A stretch of DNA of 64,000 bases from Streptomyces sp. 846.5 (GCF_004365705.1 NZ_SOBN01000001.1:5318001-5382000), one strand, 5' to 3'. Numbered from the stretch's first letter, positions 29,064 to 38,040 are shown. The notes: a model not told the origin generated them from the letters alone. Numbers and translations are program-made.

Positions 29064-30836
29064 GTGCGGCCTGTCGGCAGTAAGTACCTCCTGGAGGAAC
29101 CGCTGGGACGCGGGGCCACCGGAACGGTGTGGCGTGCGCAGGTGCGGGACGAGTCCGGCAGCGGAGCGGTGCTCCAGCAGGTCGCGATCAAGGTCCTCAA
29201 GGAAGAACTGGCCACCGACCCCGACGTGGTCATGCGGTTCCTGCGGGAGCGCTCGGTGCTGCTGCGCCTGGTGCACCCCAATATCGTCCGGGTCCGCGAC
29301 CTGGTCGTCGAGGGCGAGCTGCTCGCCCTGGTGATGGACCTGATCGACGGCCCCGACCTGCACCGCTATCTGCGCAGCCACGGCCCGCTGAGCCCGGTCG
29401 CGGGGGCGCTGCTGATGGCGCAGATCGCCGACGCGCTGGCGGCCAGCCACGCGGACGGCGTGGTCCACCGGGACCTCAAGCCGGCCAACGTGCTGCTGGC
29501 GACGGTCATGACCGCGGACGGCAGCCGGCAGATGCATCCGCTGCTCACCGACTTCGGCATCGCCAGGCTGGCCGACTCGCCCGGCCTGACCCGCACCCAT
29601 GAGTTCGTCGGCACGCCCGCCTATGTCGCACCGGAGTCCGCCGAGGGCCGCGAGCAGACCTCGGCCGTGGACGTCTACGGCGCCGGGATCATGATGTACG
29701 AGCTGCTGACCGGCCAGCCGCCGTTCCACGGCGACGGACCGCTGCAGATCCTGCAGATGCACCTCTCGCAGGAGCCGGTGCGGCCGCGCAACCTGCCGGA
29801 ACCGCTGTGGAACGTGATCGAGCACTGTCTGCGCAAGAACCCGGCGCAGCGTCCGACCGCTGTGGTGCTCGCCACAGCGCTGCGTACCGTCGCGGCCGGG
29901 ATCGGCGTGCACTCCACCCCGGCCCAGATCGACGCGGCCATCGCGGTCGGCGCGCTGCTGGCGCCGCCGCGCGCGCCGGTGGGGCAGGACCCGACGGTGC
30001 CCAACGGCATGCGCTACGACCCGGGTGCGCCCACGGTGTTCGGCGCCTCGCCGGTGGGGGGCCCGGGGGCCACGGTGCTGAACGCCTTCGGTGCGGCCGA
30101 CCCGACCCAGGTGCTGCCCCCGGGCGCGGCCGAGCGCACACAGCGGATCGACCCGGGTCTCGCCCCCGGCGCGCCCCAGCGCACCCGGGTCATGCCCATG
30201 CCCGCCGGGCAGAACCAGAACCAGAACCAGCAGTTCGGCCAGGACGCCCCGCCACAGCCGGCCGGTCCGCACCCGTGGGAGAACCAGCTGCGGGCGGCCC
30301 GGACCCGCAACGAGCAGACCCAGGTCGGTTATCCGCTGCAGGGCGGCCCCGAGCAGGCGCCGCAGGTGGCCCCGCCGCCGTACCGCAGCCAGGCCCAGCC
30401 CCAGCAGCGGCCGCAACCGCAGTACCGCCAGCCGCCGCCCTACCAGGAGGACTACCAGGAGCAGCAGCGGTCGCCTCAGCGGCGCTCCGAGCCCCCCGCC
30501 GTGCGCCCCGAACCGCAGCGCCCCGCGCCCAAGCGCGAACCCCGGCGCGAGCCGGAGCGCGAGCCCGAGCCCGCGCCGCGCCGGGAGCGCGAACCCCGGC
30601 CCCCACGCCGCAGACGGATGCGCATCCCGGGCGGCGGCTGCCTCCGCACGCTGCTGTTCCTGGTGGTCATCGGCGTGGTGGTCTGGTACTTCACGCCGAT
30701 GCAGCACTGGATCAGCAACGTCCAGACCTGGTATCACGACGTGGTGAACTGGATCCACAGCATCACCAACACCGCCAACTCGGTGAAGAAGGTCGTCAAC
30801 AACGTCCCCACCGGTCTGCCCAGCAGTCTTCCCTAG
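29064..30836 (+). CDS. membrane-anchored serine/threonine protein kinase 1
   Basis: 590-aa Hanks-type kinase. The N-terminal domain (about 8-280) has the glycine loop GRGATGTV, VAIK (Lys43), catalytic loop HRDLKPANVLL (Asp137), DFGIARL and GTPAYVAPE. A long Pro/Gln/Arg-rich linker follows. A single membrane span, TLLFLVVIGVVVWYF (about residues 527-545), is near the end, and only a short external tail without PASTA repeats follows. GTG 29064 was chosen because GAGGAG (29051-29056) lies 7 nt ahead and the kinase fold begins at once; upstream frame extension lacks homology. It is divergent from the FHA-ATPase gene. Confidence 0.9.
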   Translation: MRPVGSKYLLEEPLGRGATGTVWRAQVRDESGSGAVLQQVAIKVLKEELATDPDVVMRFLRERSVLLRLVHPNIVRVRDLVVEGELLALVMDLIDGPDLHRYLRSHGPLSPVAGALLMAQIADALAASHADGVVHRDLKPANVLLATVMTADGSRQMHPLLTDFGIARLADSPGLTRTHEFVGTPAYVAPESAEGREQTSAVDVYGAGIMMYELLTGQPPFHGDGPLQILQMHLSQEPVRPRNLPEPLWNVIEHCLRKNPAQRPTAVVLATALRTVAAGIGVHSTPAQIDAAIAVGALLAPPRAPVGQDPTVPNGMRYDPGAPTVFGASPVGGPGATVLNAFGAADPTQVLPPGAAERTQRIDPGLAPGAPQRTRVMPMPAGQNQNQNQQFGQDAPPQPAGPHPWENQLRAARTRNEQTQVGYPLQGGPEQAPQVAPPPYRSQAQPQQRPQPQYRQPPPYQEDYQEQQRSPQRRSEPPAVRPEPQRPAPKREPRREPEREPEPAPRREREPRPPRRRRMRIPGGGCLRTLLFLVVIGVVVWYFTPMQHWISNVQTWYHDVVNWIHSITNTANSVKKVVNNVPTGLPSSLP

Positions 30837-30957
30837 CGGAACCGGGTTTGACGCTTTGTCGACATCTGACCTGCGGCAATGGGTGTCCCGTACCCCCAAC
30901 CGGCCCCATTCCGCGTACTTTGGTCGCTGACATCCGCCCTACGCGCACGGAGCAGCC

Positions 30958-32400
30958 TTGGCACGCAAGATCGGCAGCCGCTACACCGCGCACCAGGTGA
31001 TCGGCCGTGGCTCGGCGGGGACCGTCTGGCTCGGCGAGGGTCCCGAGGGTCCGGTGGCGATCAAGCTGCTCCGTGAGGACCTCGCCTCCGACCAGGTCCT
31101 GGTGGGCCGTTTCGTCCAGGAGCGCACCGCCCTCACCAGCCTGGACCACCCGCGCGTGGTCGGCGTGCACGACCTGGTCGTGGACGGCGACGACCTCGCC
31201 CTGGTGATGGAGCTGGTGCACGGCACGGACCTGCGCTCCCGGCTGGACCGCGAGGGCCCGCTCACCCCGCAGGCGGCCGTCTCCGTCGCCGCCGACGTCG
31301 CCGAGGGCCTGGCCGTGGCCCACGCCGCAGGCATCGTCCACCGTGATGTGAAGCCCGAGAACATCCTGCTCGACCAGGCGTCCTCGCCCGGCCCCGGCGG
31401 CGCGCCGCGGGCCAAGCTCTCCGACTTCGGCATCGCCCGCCTGGTCGACGCACCCCGCCGCACCCGGGCCACCCGGATCATCGGCACCCCCGACTACCTG
31501 GCCCCCGAGGTCATCGAGGGGCTGGAGCCGCGCGCGGCCGTCGACATCTACGCCCTGGCCACGGTGCTGTACGAGCTGCTGGCCGGCTTCACCCCGTTCG
31601 GCGGCGGCCACACCGGCGCGGTACTGCGGCGGCATGTCACCGAGAGCGTCGCGCCGCTGCCGGGGCTGCCCGAGGACCTGTGGCGGGTGATCGCCCAGTG
31701 CCTGGCGAAGGCGCCGGCCTCCCGGCTGCGCGCCACCGAACTGGCCGCGCGGCTGCGGGAGCAACTGCCCTCGCTGACCGGCCAGCCGGTGCTCCGGGTG
31801 AGCCACCCCGACTCCTCGGGGGCCCGGGTCTCCGACTACGACGACGGCTATGACCCGCACGGCCCGGATGATGCCGATGACCTGGATGACCTGGGTCATG
31901 TCTCCACCCGCCAGCGGATCGCCCGTCGGCGCGGGCCCGCCGTCCCGCTGGTGCCCGGCGCCCAGCCGGACTCCAGCCGGGACACTCACACCAGCCTGCG
32001 CCGCCCCAACCGCGAGGAGCTGGCCGCGTTCGCCGAGGCCTCCCGTCAGGAGCGCGCCGCCAGGGAGGCCGCCGCGGCCAGGCCCGGATCCGGCAGCACC
32101 CACCGCCGCTCCGGCACCCGGCGCAGCGGCGCCGGAAGCAACGTACGGCGGCGTCGCCGGCTGCTGGTCGGCGTGCTCGCGCTGCTGATAGCGGCGGGGG
32201 CGCTGGGCGCCTACAAGGCCTTCGCCGGCGACGGCGGCGGTACCGCCGGCAGCCCCGGCAGCGGCCCCTCCGGCTCCCCGTCCGTGAGCGCCGGCGCCAG
32301 CAGCACGGACCAGGCCGACGGACTCGAACAGGTCCAGGTCGCGGGCGGTACCCCGGTGCACTCACCGGCCGGTATACCGGTCGGCGTCCCCCCGGCCTGA
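30958..32400 (+). CDS. membrane-anchored serine/threonine protein kinase 2
   Basis: 480-aa Hanks-type kinase with TTG start and GGAG 5 nt upstream. The glycine loop is GRGSAGTV, with VAIK (Lys36), HRDVKPENILL (Asp130), DFGIARL and GTPDYLAPE. After the kinase domain (to about 265) comes an Asp/Arg-rich linker. One membrane span, LLVGVLALLIAAGALGAY (about 400-418), precedes a Ser/Gly-rich external tail. It lies 121 nt downstream of kinase 1 and is similar in design but not identical, so the two look like an old tandem duplication. Substrates are unknown; the FHA protein next door is an obvious candidate partner. Confidence 0.9.
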   Translation: MARKIGSRYTAHQVIGRGSAGTVWLGEGPEGPVAIKLLREDLASDQVLVGRFVQERTALTSLDHPRVVGVHDLVVDGDDLALVMELVHGTDLRSRLDREGPLTPQAAVSVAADVAEGLAVAHAAGIVHRDVKPENILLDQASSPGPGGAPRAKLSDFGIARLVDAPRRTRATRIIGTPDYLAPEVIEGLEPRAAVDIYALATVLYELLAGFTPFGGGHTGAVLRRHVTESVAPLPGLPEDLWRVIAQCLAKAPASRLRATELAARLREQLPSLTGQPVLRVSHPDSSGARVSDYDDGYDPHGPDDADDLDDLGHVSTRQRIARRRGPAVPLVPGAQPDSSRDTHTSLRRPNREELAAFAEASRQERAAREAAAARPGSGSTHRRSGTRRSGAGSNVRRRRRLLVGVLALLIAAGALGAYKAFAGDGGGTAGSPGSGPSGSPSVSAGASSTDQADGLEQVQVAGGTPVHSPAGIPVGVPPA

Positions 32401-32440
32401 GCTCCGGCACAGGCAGGCGGGACCCGCTCCCGCAAACCGT

Positions 32441-32446
32441 TAGGCT
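32441..32446 (+). promoter_or_regulatory. -10 box for leaderless prfB transcription
   Basis: TAGGCT lies 6 nt before the GTG start of prfB, with no Shine-Dalgarno in between. The predicted transcription start coincides with the start codon. Confidence 0.5.
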
Positions 32447-32452
32447 TGGCCC

Positions 32453-33562
32453 GTGGCAGCCATCGATCCTTACGAAGCAATCAAGTCCCTCGAAACGACC
32501 ATGTCGTCGATCGAGGCTGTGGTCGATCTCGACAAGATCCGTGCCGATATCGCGATCTTCGAGGAGCAGGCAGCCGCTCCCAACCTCTGGGACGACGTGG
32601 ACGCGGCCCAGCAGGTCACCAGCAAGCTGTCCTTCCTCCAGGGCGAGCTGCGCAAGGTGCAGACCCTTCGCGGCCGGATCGAGGACCTCTCGGTCATGTT
32701 CGAGCTGGCCGAGGACGAGAACGACGCCGACGCCCGCGCCGAGGCCGAGGCCGAGCTGGAGAGCGTCCGCAAGGCCGTGGACGAGATGGAGGTCAGGACC
32801 CTTCTGGCGGGCGAGTACGACGCCCGCGAGGCCCTGGTCAACATCCGCGCCGAGGCCGGCGGCGTCGACGCCGCCGACTTCGCCGAGCGGCTGATGCGGA
32901 TGTACCTGCGCTGGGCCGAGCGCCACGGCTACCCCACCGAGGTCTACGACACCTCCTACGCCGAGGAGGCCGGCATCAAGTCGGCGACCTTCGGCGTCAA
33001 GGCGCCCTACGCCTACGGGACGCTCTCGGTCGAGCAGGGCACCCACCGGCTGGTCCGGATCTCCCCGTTCGACAACCAGGGCCGCCGGCAGACCTCCTTC
33101 GCCGGCGTCGAGGTGCTCCCGGTCGTGGAGAAGAGCGACCACGTGGACATCGACGAGTCCGAGCTGCGGGTGGACGTCTATCGCGCCTCGGGCCCCGGTG
33201 GCCAGGGCGTCAACACCACCGACTCGGCGGTCCGGATCACCCACCTCCCCACCGGGATCGTGGTCTCCTGCCAGAACGAGCGCTCGCAGATCCAGAACCG
33301 CGCCAGCGCGATGAACGTCCTCCAGGCCAAGCTGCTGGAGCGCCGCCGCCAGGAGGAGAAGGCGGAGATGGACGCGCTGAAGGACGGTGGCAACTCCTGG
33401 GGCAACCAGATGCGCTCCTATGTCCTGCACCCGTACCAGCAGGTCAAGGACCTGCGCACGCAGTACGAGGTGGGCAACCCGCAGGCGGTTCTCGACGGCG
33501 AGCTGGACGGCTTCATCGAGGCCGGGATCCGCTGGCGCAAGCAGAACGAGAAGGCCGAGTAG
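32453..33562 (+). CDS. prfB: peptide chain release factor 2
   Basis: 369-aa class I release factor that reads UGA/UAA and triggers hydrolysis of peptidyl-tRNA. The codon-recognition tripeptide SPF is in [11 protein letters not shown]. The peptidyl-transferase motif GGQ (249-251) is in [10 protein letters not shown]. The N-terminal alpha-helical domain is complete. No programmed +1 frameshift is present, unlike E. coli prfB. The gene starts with GTG. The last 29 nt of the gene are repeated after the stop codon at 33621-33649. Confidence 0.96.
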   Translation: MAAIDPYEAIKSLETTMSSIEAVVDLDKIRADIAIFEEQAAAPNLWDDVDAAQQVTSKLSFLQGELRKVQTLRGRIEDLSVMFELAEDENDADARAEAEAELESVRKAVDEMEVRTLLAGEYDAREALVNIRAEAGGVDAADFAERLMRMYLRWAERHGYPTEVYDTSYAEEAGIKSATFGVKAPYAYGTLSVEQGTHRLVRISPFDNQGRRQTSFAGVEVLPVVEKSDHVDIDESELRVDVYRASGPGGQGVNTTDSAVRITHLPTGIVVSCQNERSQIQNRASAMNVLQAKLLERRRQEEKAEMDALKDGGNSWGNQMRSYVLHPYQQVKDLRTQYEVGNPQAVLDGELDGFIEAGIRWRKQNEKAE

Positions 33563-33649
33563 CACCCGCCCGGGTTTCGCAGGGGTACGGGGCGTCGCGC
33601 CCCGAAAAGTTGGAGTCGCCGGCGCAAGCAGAACGAGAAGGCCGAGTAG
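33534..33649. repeat. 29-nt direct repeat of the prfB 3' end around a GC-rich element
   Basis: 33534-33562 (the end of prfB with its TAG stop) and 33621-33649 are identical over 29 nt. Between them lie 58 nt, which include 33571-33616, a copy of a repeat also found at 52702-52748. The arrangement looks like insertion of a small element with target duplication, or slippage at the end of prfB. Confidence 0.85.
33571..33616. repeat. dispersed GC-rich repeat, copy 1
   Basis: The core 33582-33616 matches 52714-52748 at 30 of 35 positions, and the preceding cgggtt... stretch is also similar. It contains a small palindrome (ggggcg-tcg-cgcccc). Confidence 0.75.
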
Positions 33650-33687
33650 AGGCGTTGTACAGGTTCCGTCAATAATTCGTCATGATC

Positions 33688-33722
33688 ACGGCGATCTGCC
33701 CCCGAAAGGGACAGATCGCCGT
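33688..33722 (+). terminator. hairpin downstream of prfB
   Basis: An 11-bp stem (33688-33698 with 33712-33722) has an inner ccc/ggg extension and a GAAA-type loop. It lies before the wall-protein gene and is a likely prfB terminator. Confidence 0.55.
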
Positions 33723-33802
33723 TGACGTTACCGGGGGTGATTGACCATGCTGACGCGCAATGCCCGCCAAGGGCGGGACCTGAAGTGGCGAGAGGGGCCG
33801 TT

Positions 33803-34360
33803 GTGGCCATGGCACGGCGCGGGCACCGGAAGAAGTACACCGGTATACGTTCACGCGGGGTGCGGGTCGCCACGGCTGTGCTGGCCCTGACCGGCACAGG
33901 ACTGCTGGTGGGCGGGGTCGCCTCGGCCGCCACCACGCCTACGCTGGTGCAGAGCAAGGTGATTGGCGGACCGTTGGACGGCGCCGTCACCCTCGACCCC
34001 ACGGTGACCGACTCCACCGCGACGGACACCGCTACGGCGAGTGACGGGGCAACGGCGGTATCCACGGCGACCGCCGCCGCGACGGCGACCGGCACCGCGG
34101 CCTCGTCCGTGGTCGGGGGCTCCGCGACGCCCACGGCGACGGCCTCCGCGACCCCCTCCGCCAGCAGCAGCGGCAGTAGCGCCGCCGGCAGTGGTTCCTC
34201 GGGCGGCGGGACCAGTGCTCCGCAGCCCCGGCAGATGCTCGCCGAGACCGGGAGCGACCAGAGCGCCCCGCTGCTGTTCGCCGGCGGGCTCACCCTGCTC
34301 GCGGGCGGCCTGGTGTTCCGCTTCGGCCCGCGTACCGGTACACCCCGGCACGCCGCCTGA
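33803..34360 (+). CDS. LAETG-anchored cell-wall protein, Ser/Thr/Ala-rich
   Basis: 185-aa secreted protein. A twin-basic n-region (ARRGHRKKY) and hydrophobic core VATAVLALTGTGLLVGGVASA form the signal peptide. A low-complexity Thr/Ala/Ser region follows, then the sorting signal: LAETG, a hydrophobic segment (LLFAGGLTLLAGGLVFRFG) and a basic tail. LAxTG is the motif used by class E sortases of high-GC actinomycetes. The protein is short and has no folded domain, so it may be a spacer or small surface protein. GTG 33803 with AGAGGGG 5 nt ahead was chosen; ATG 33809 is nearly as good. Confidence 0.82.
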   Translation: MAMARRGHRKKYTGIRSRGVRVATAVLALTGTGLLVGGVASAATTPTLVQSKVIGGPLDGAVTLDPTVTDSTATDTATASDGATAVSTATAAATATGTAASSVVGGSATPTATASATPSASSSGSSAAGSGSSGGGTSAPQPRQMLAETGSDQSAPLLFAGGLTLLAGGLVFRFGPRTGTPRHAA

Positions 34361-34389
34361 CCGCAGGCGACGGCAGGCGTGGAAACGCC

Positions 34390-34434
34390 GCAGAGGCCGG
34401 GCCCCGGAACACGGTTCCGGGGCCCGGCCTCTGC
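34390..34434. terminator. bidirectional terminator hairpin
   Basis: A perfect 21-bp stem (34390-34410 with 34414-34434) with a 3-nt loop lies between two convergent genes. Confidence 0.85.
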
Positions 34435-34453
34435 GCTGCGCCGCTGTGCGGGG

Positions 34454-34648
34454 TCAGGCGAAGGCGTGCCGGGCTATCAGGGCACAGGCGACGAGTGCGA
34501 CGAGCAGCGCGATCAGCGCGGCGGGGGAGAGGGAGCCGAACAGACCCTGCTGCTCCTGCATCCGCTGCCGACTGGCGCGGCAGGTGGGGCAGCGGCCCTC
34601 TGCCACGGGTCCGGCACAGTTGGCGCACACCAGACGGTCGAGCGTCAT
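34454..34648 (-). CDS. small zinc-ribbon membrane protein
   Basis: 64-aa protein with two CxxC pairs (VCANCAGPV and RCPTCRASR), which could bind one zinc, and a C-terminal membrane helix (PAALIALLVALVACALIARH). The start was set at 34648 because GGAGGA lies just upstream; the longer frame to 34750 has no Shine-Dalgarno. Tail-anchored orientation would place the zinc ribbon in the cytoplasm. Similar small proteins occur near ftsE in streptomycetes as far as I recall. The function is unknown. Confidence 0.68.
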   Translation of the reverse strand: MTLDRLVCANCAGPVAEGRCPTCRASRQRMQEQQGLFGSLSPAALIALLVALVACALIARHAFA

Positions 34649-35086
34649 ATCGATCTCCTCCTTCGACCTGCCCAACGAGACACCATGCCGGGTGGGTTCC
34701 CTCCACTGTGCCATGCCGAACGCAATCAGGTCGGGTTCCCGGTCGGCCACCGGGTCCGGCGAGGGGTGCGGACGGGCAGAGACTGTCAGGTATCGATCAC
34801 AGTGAGTGAATCCCCTAGCAGGTTCCCATGATTCTTACGCTTGAATATTCCGATTTGATGTCGTTTGGCCGTGAACTCCCCCACCTTTCCGTGAGCGCGA
34901 CTGCGAGTCTGCGTCGGCTTCGCGTAAGGTCGGCCAACCGGGGGAGCTGTCACGCGGGTGCACCATGCCGTCCTGCGGTGCGGCTCCGTCAGACCTGTCC
35001 CTGTCCGCAAGGGGGTGGTGAAGGTTCCGGAGTAACCGGCGCCGGCATCCTCCCTTCCACCTAGACTGGCCGACCGTGATGCAGCC
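34649..35086. other. 438-nt intergenic region upstream of ftsE
   Basis: A lower-GC stretch (about 34800-34860) is followed by a GC-rich segment (34920-35045) containing several short inverted repeats (ggagc/gctcc, gcacc/ggtgc, a ccgg-rich end). A -10-like TAGACT at 35062-35067 could serve ftsE. No gene is convincing; a 78-codon open frame from 34828 lacks support. Confidence 0.4.
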
Positions 35087-35776
35087 GTGATCCGATTCGA
35101 CAACGTCTCCAAGACGTATCCGAAGCAGAACCGTCCCGCCCTCGACAACGTCTCGCTGGAGATCGAGAAGGGTGAGTTCGTCTTCCTGGTGGGCTCGTCT
35201 GGCTCGGGGAAGTCGACCTTCCTGCGGTTGATCCTGCGCGAGGAGCGGCCCTCCATCGGTGAGGTGCACGTCCTCGGCAAGGACCTGGCCAAGCTGTCCA
35301 ACTGGAAGGTTCCGCAGATGCGGCGCCAACTGGGCACGGTGTTCCAGGACTTCCGACTGCTCCCGAACAAGACGGTCGGGCAGAACGTCGCCTTCGCGCT
35401 GGAGGTGATTGGCAAGCCGAGGTCCGTCATCGGCAAGGTCGTCCCCGAGGTGCTCGAACTGGTCGGCCTGGCCGGCAAGCAGGACCGCATGCCCGGCGAG
35501 CTCTCCGGTGGTGAGCAGCAGCGTGTGGCCATCGCCCGCGCGTTCGTGAACCGGCCGATGCTGCTGATCGCGGACGAGCCGACCGGAAACCTCGACCCGC
35601 AGAACTCCGTCGGCATCATGAAGCTGCTGGACCGGATCAACCGGACCGGCACCACGGTGCTGATGGCCACCCACGACCAGGCGATCGTGGACCAGATGCG
35701 CAAGCGCGTCATCGAGCTGGACACCGGCCACCTCGTCCGCGACCAGTCCCGCGGCGTCTACGGCTACCAGCACTGA
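35087..35776 (+). CDS. ftsE: cell division ATP-binding protein FtsE
   Basis: 229-aa ABC ATPase. Walker [10 protein letters not shown] (36-44), Q-loop VFQDFRLL, signature [14 protein letters not shown], Walker [13 protein letters not shown] and the switch His in MATHDQ are all intact. With FtsX it forms the membrane complex that couples ATP hydrolysis to activation of peptidoglycan hydrolases at the septum. The GTG start has no clear Shine-Dalgarno, and a TAGACT box about 20 nt upstream implies a very short 5' leader. ftsX follows after 73 nt. Confidence 0.95.
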   Translation: MIRFDNVSKTYPKQNRPALDNVSLEIEKGEFVFLVGSSGSGKSTFLRLILREERPSIGEVHVLGKDLAKLSNWKVPQMRRQLGTVFQDFRLLPNKTVGQNVAFALEVIGKPRSVIGKVVPEVLELVGLAGKQDRMPGELSGGEQQRVAIARAFVNRPMLLIADEPTGNLDPQNSVGIMKLLDRINRTGTTVLMATHDQAIVDQMRKRVIELDTGHLVRDQSRGVYGYQH

Positions 35777-35849
35777 CCGCCGGATCCGTCGCACGCACCG
35801 CACGCCCAGGCGTCCGCACCAGGCCGACGTCCCGACCAGCTAGGAAGTC

Positions 35850-36770
35850 ATGCGAGCACAGTTCGTCATGTCGGAGATCGGAATCGGTCTCCGCCGAAAT
35901 CTGACGATGACCATCGCGGTCGTCGTGAGCGTGGCGCTCTCGCTTGCCCTGGCGGGGGCGGCGCTCCTCCTGCGCGACCAGGTCAGCACCATGAAGGGCT
36001 ACTGGGACGGCAAGATCGAGGTATCGGTCTACTTCTGCAACAAGACCGACGCCAACCAGGGTTCGGTGAACAAGAACTGCTCCACCGGAGCGGCGACGCA
36101 GAACCAGATCGACTCGGTCCAGGCCCAGTTGGAGAAGACCGGCCTGGTCGACAAGATCTACACGGAGACCCCGGCGCAGGCGCTGGCCGAGTACACCAAG
36201 CAGGACCCCACCAACCCGCTGCTGACCTCGCTGACGCCGGACAGCATGGAGTACTCGCTCCGGATCAAGCTCAAGGACCCGCAGAACTACCAGATCGTGA
36301 GCGGTCTGGTGGGCGGGCAGCCCGGGGTGATGAAGGTGGAGGACCAGAGTCAGGTCCTGAAGCCGCTGTTCAACCTGCTCAACGGCGCACAGGTGGTGGC
36401 CCTGGTGGTGATGGCCATCATGCTGGGGGTCACCCTGCTGCTGATCGTCAACACGGTCCGGGTGTCCGCGTTCAGCCGCAAACGCGAGACCGGGATCATG
36501 CGGCTGGTCGGCGCCTCCAACTACTACGTGCAGATGCCGTTCATCGCGGAGGCCGCCTTCGCGGCCCTGGTGGGCGCGGTCCTTGCGTCGGGGATGCTGG
36601 CGATCGGCAAGTACCTGCTGATCGACCGGTTCCTGAAGGGTCAGATCCAGTTGATCAACTTCATCGGCTGGGGTCCGGTGTTCCAGGTCATGCCGCTGAT
36701 GCTGGTGCTCGGGGTCGGGATGTCCTCCATCGCCGCCTTCCTGACGCTGCGTAAGTACCTGAAGGTCTGA
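35850..36770 (+). CDS. ftsX: cell division membrane protein FtsX
   Basis: 306-aa permease-like protein with four membrane spans. The first (TIAVVVSVALSLALAGAALLL) precedes an extracellular loop of about 140 residues (IEVSVYFCNKT, then LTPDSMEYSLRIKLKDP) that would bind a cell-wall hydrolase. Three spans follow, with SRKRETGIMRLVGAS between them. AGGAAG lies just before the ATG. The partner NlpC/P60 hydrolase is not obvious nearby; instead a secreted S41 protease gene follows. Confidence 0.95.
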   Translation: MRAQFVMSEIGIGLRRNLTMTIAVVVSVALSLALAGAALLLRDQVSTMKGYWDGKIEVSVYFCNKTDANQGSVNKNCSTGAATQNQIDSVQAQLEKTGLVDKIYTETPAQALAEYTKQDPTNPLLTSLTPDSMEYSLRIKLKDPQNYQIVSGLVGGQPGVMKVEDQSQVLKPLFNLLNGAQVVALVVMAIMLGVTLLLIVNTVRVSAFSRKRETGIMRLVGASNYYVQMPFIAEAAFAALVGAVLASGMLAIGKYLLIDRFLKGQIQLINFIGWGPVFQVMPLMLVLGVGMSSIAAFLTLRKYLKV

Positions 36771-36862
36771 CTCAGGTCCGACTTTCCGATGATCGCCCCG
36801 GCCGCTGTACTGCGTCCGGGGCGTTCTGCTGCGTACCCGCCATAGCGGCCGGTCCGCAGCCC

Positions 36863-36868
36863 TAGACT
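36863..36868 (+). promoter_or_regulatory. -10 box, near-leaderless start of the S41 protease gene
   Basis: TAGACT ends 8 nt before the ATG at 36877 and no Shine-Dalgarno is visible. The same hexamer lies before ftsE and the DUF3039 gene. Confidence 0.45.
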
Positions 36869-36876
36869 CAGCTGCC

Positions 36877-37995
36877 ATGTCCGGTAGCTACCCGCATCTC
36901 CGCCTGCAGCTGGCCCTGGGCCTGCTGTTCGGCACCGTGCTCGCCACCGGCGCGGCCACCGGCGCCTGGGGCAGCGAGGGGCAGTCGGCCCAGCTGCCCC
37001 GACCGCCCGGGGTGCGGCTCAGCGGCGACGCCGCGGCCCGCAGCTGGGTGGACCAGGGCGGCGACCGCTGGGCCGCGTTCTACACGGCGCAGCAGTACGC
37101 GACCATGACCGAGGCGCTGGACGGCCGCTACACCGGCGTCGGACTCTGGGTCTCCCGCAGCTCCGCGGGCGAAGTCACGGTCTCCAGGGTGCCCGCCGGC
37201 GGCCCCGCAGCCCGCGCCGGGGTGCGCGTCGGCGAGCGGCTGCTCGCCGTCGACGGGCGTGCGGTGGACGGCCTTCCGGTGACCGAGACCGTCGCCCTGC
37301 TGCGCGGCGCCCCTCAGGACGCCGGCAGCACCGTGGTGCTGCGGCTCCAGCAGGGGCGGACCGTGCGTCAGGTCGAGCTGCGCCGCGAACTCCTGGACAC
37401 CGACGACGTGGTGGTGGACCGGCCCGCGGCCGGGATCACCCGGATCGCGGTCTCGGCCTTCACCGTCGGCACCGGCGAGCAGGTCGCGGCGGCGGTGCGG
37501 GCAGGCGGCGCCGGCACTGGCGGCGGCATCCTGCTCGACCTGCGCGGCGACTCCGGCGGCCTGGTGGACGAGTCGGTCCGGGCCGCCTCCGCCTTCCTGG
37601 ACGGCGGCCCGGTCGGCTCCTACCAGGCGGACGGGACCACGCACTGGCTCACCGCGACGCGAGGCGGTGACACCCGTACCCCGGTGGTGGTGCTGGTGGA
37701 CGGCGGCACCATGAGCGCCGCCGAACTGCTCACCGGCGCCCTGCAGGACCGGGACCGTGCCGTGGTCGTCGGCTCGCGCACCTTCGGCAAGGGCGCGGTG
37801 CAGCTGCCCAGCGCGGTCAGCGGCGGCGGCACCCTGGAGCAGACCGTGGGCCACTACCGCACCCCGGCCGGACGCGACCTCGACGGCACCGGCATCACCC
37901 CGGACGTCGCCGTCCCGCCGGCCGCCGGGCCGCAGGCGGCGGAGCGCACCGCGATCACCGTGCTGGACGACCTGGCCAGTGCGGACCCGCACTAA
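36877..37995 (+). CDS. S41 family carboxy-terminal processing peptidase (CtpA-like)
   Basis: 372-aa secreted or membrane-tethered serine protease. The N-terminal hydrophobic segment (LQLALGLLFGTVLATGAATG) is a signal peptide or anchor. A PDZ domain (about 85-165) has GVGLWVSRS and GVRVGERLLAVDGRAVDG. The catalytic domain has LLDLRGDSGGLVDES, nucleophile Ser280 in DGGTMSAAELL and general-base Lys305 in FGKGAVQ. The Ser-Lys spacing of 25 residues is standard. It lies downstream of ftsEX as in many actinobacteria and probably processes envelope proteins. Confidence 0.92.
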   Translation: MSGSYPHLRLQLALGLLFGTVLATGAATGAWGSEGQSAQLPRPPGVRLSGDAAARSWVDQGGDRWAAFYTAQQYATMTEALDGRYTGVGLWVSRSSAGEVTVSRVPAGGPAARAGVRVGERLLAVDGRAVDGLPVTETVALLRGAPQDAGSTVVLRLQQGRTVRQVELRRELLDTDDVVVDRPAAGITRIAVSAFTVGTGEQVAAAVRAGGAGTGGGILLDLRGDSGGLVDESVRAASAFLDGGPVGSYQADGTTHWLTATRGGDTRTPVVVLVDGGTMSAAELLTGALQDRDRAVVVGSRTFGKGAVQLPSAVSGGGTLEQTVGHYRTPAGRDLDGTGITPDVAVPPAAGPQAAERTAITVLDDLASADPH

Positions 37996-38040
37996 CTCCC
38001 GTGCCGAGAGCTGCTCCGGAGTGCGAGAATGGCCCCCATC

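Noticed and set aside
34920-35045. c-di-AMP (ydaO-type) riboswitch before ftsE
   Set aside because: A few bases (aaccggggga and ggtgaa) recall the class, but the conserved order and spacing could not be confirmed by eye, so it is only reported as an unassigned structured leader.
34828-35064. 78-codon open frame upstream of ftsE
   Set aside because: Not preceded by a Shine-Dalgarno; composition changes midway and it overlaps the predicted ftsE promoter.
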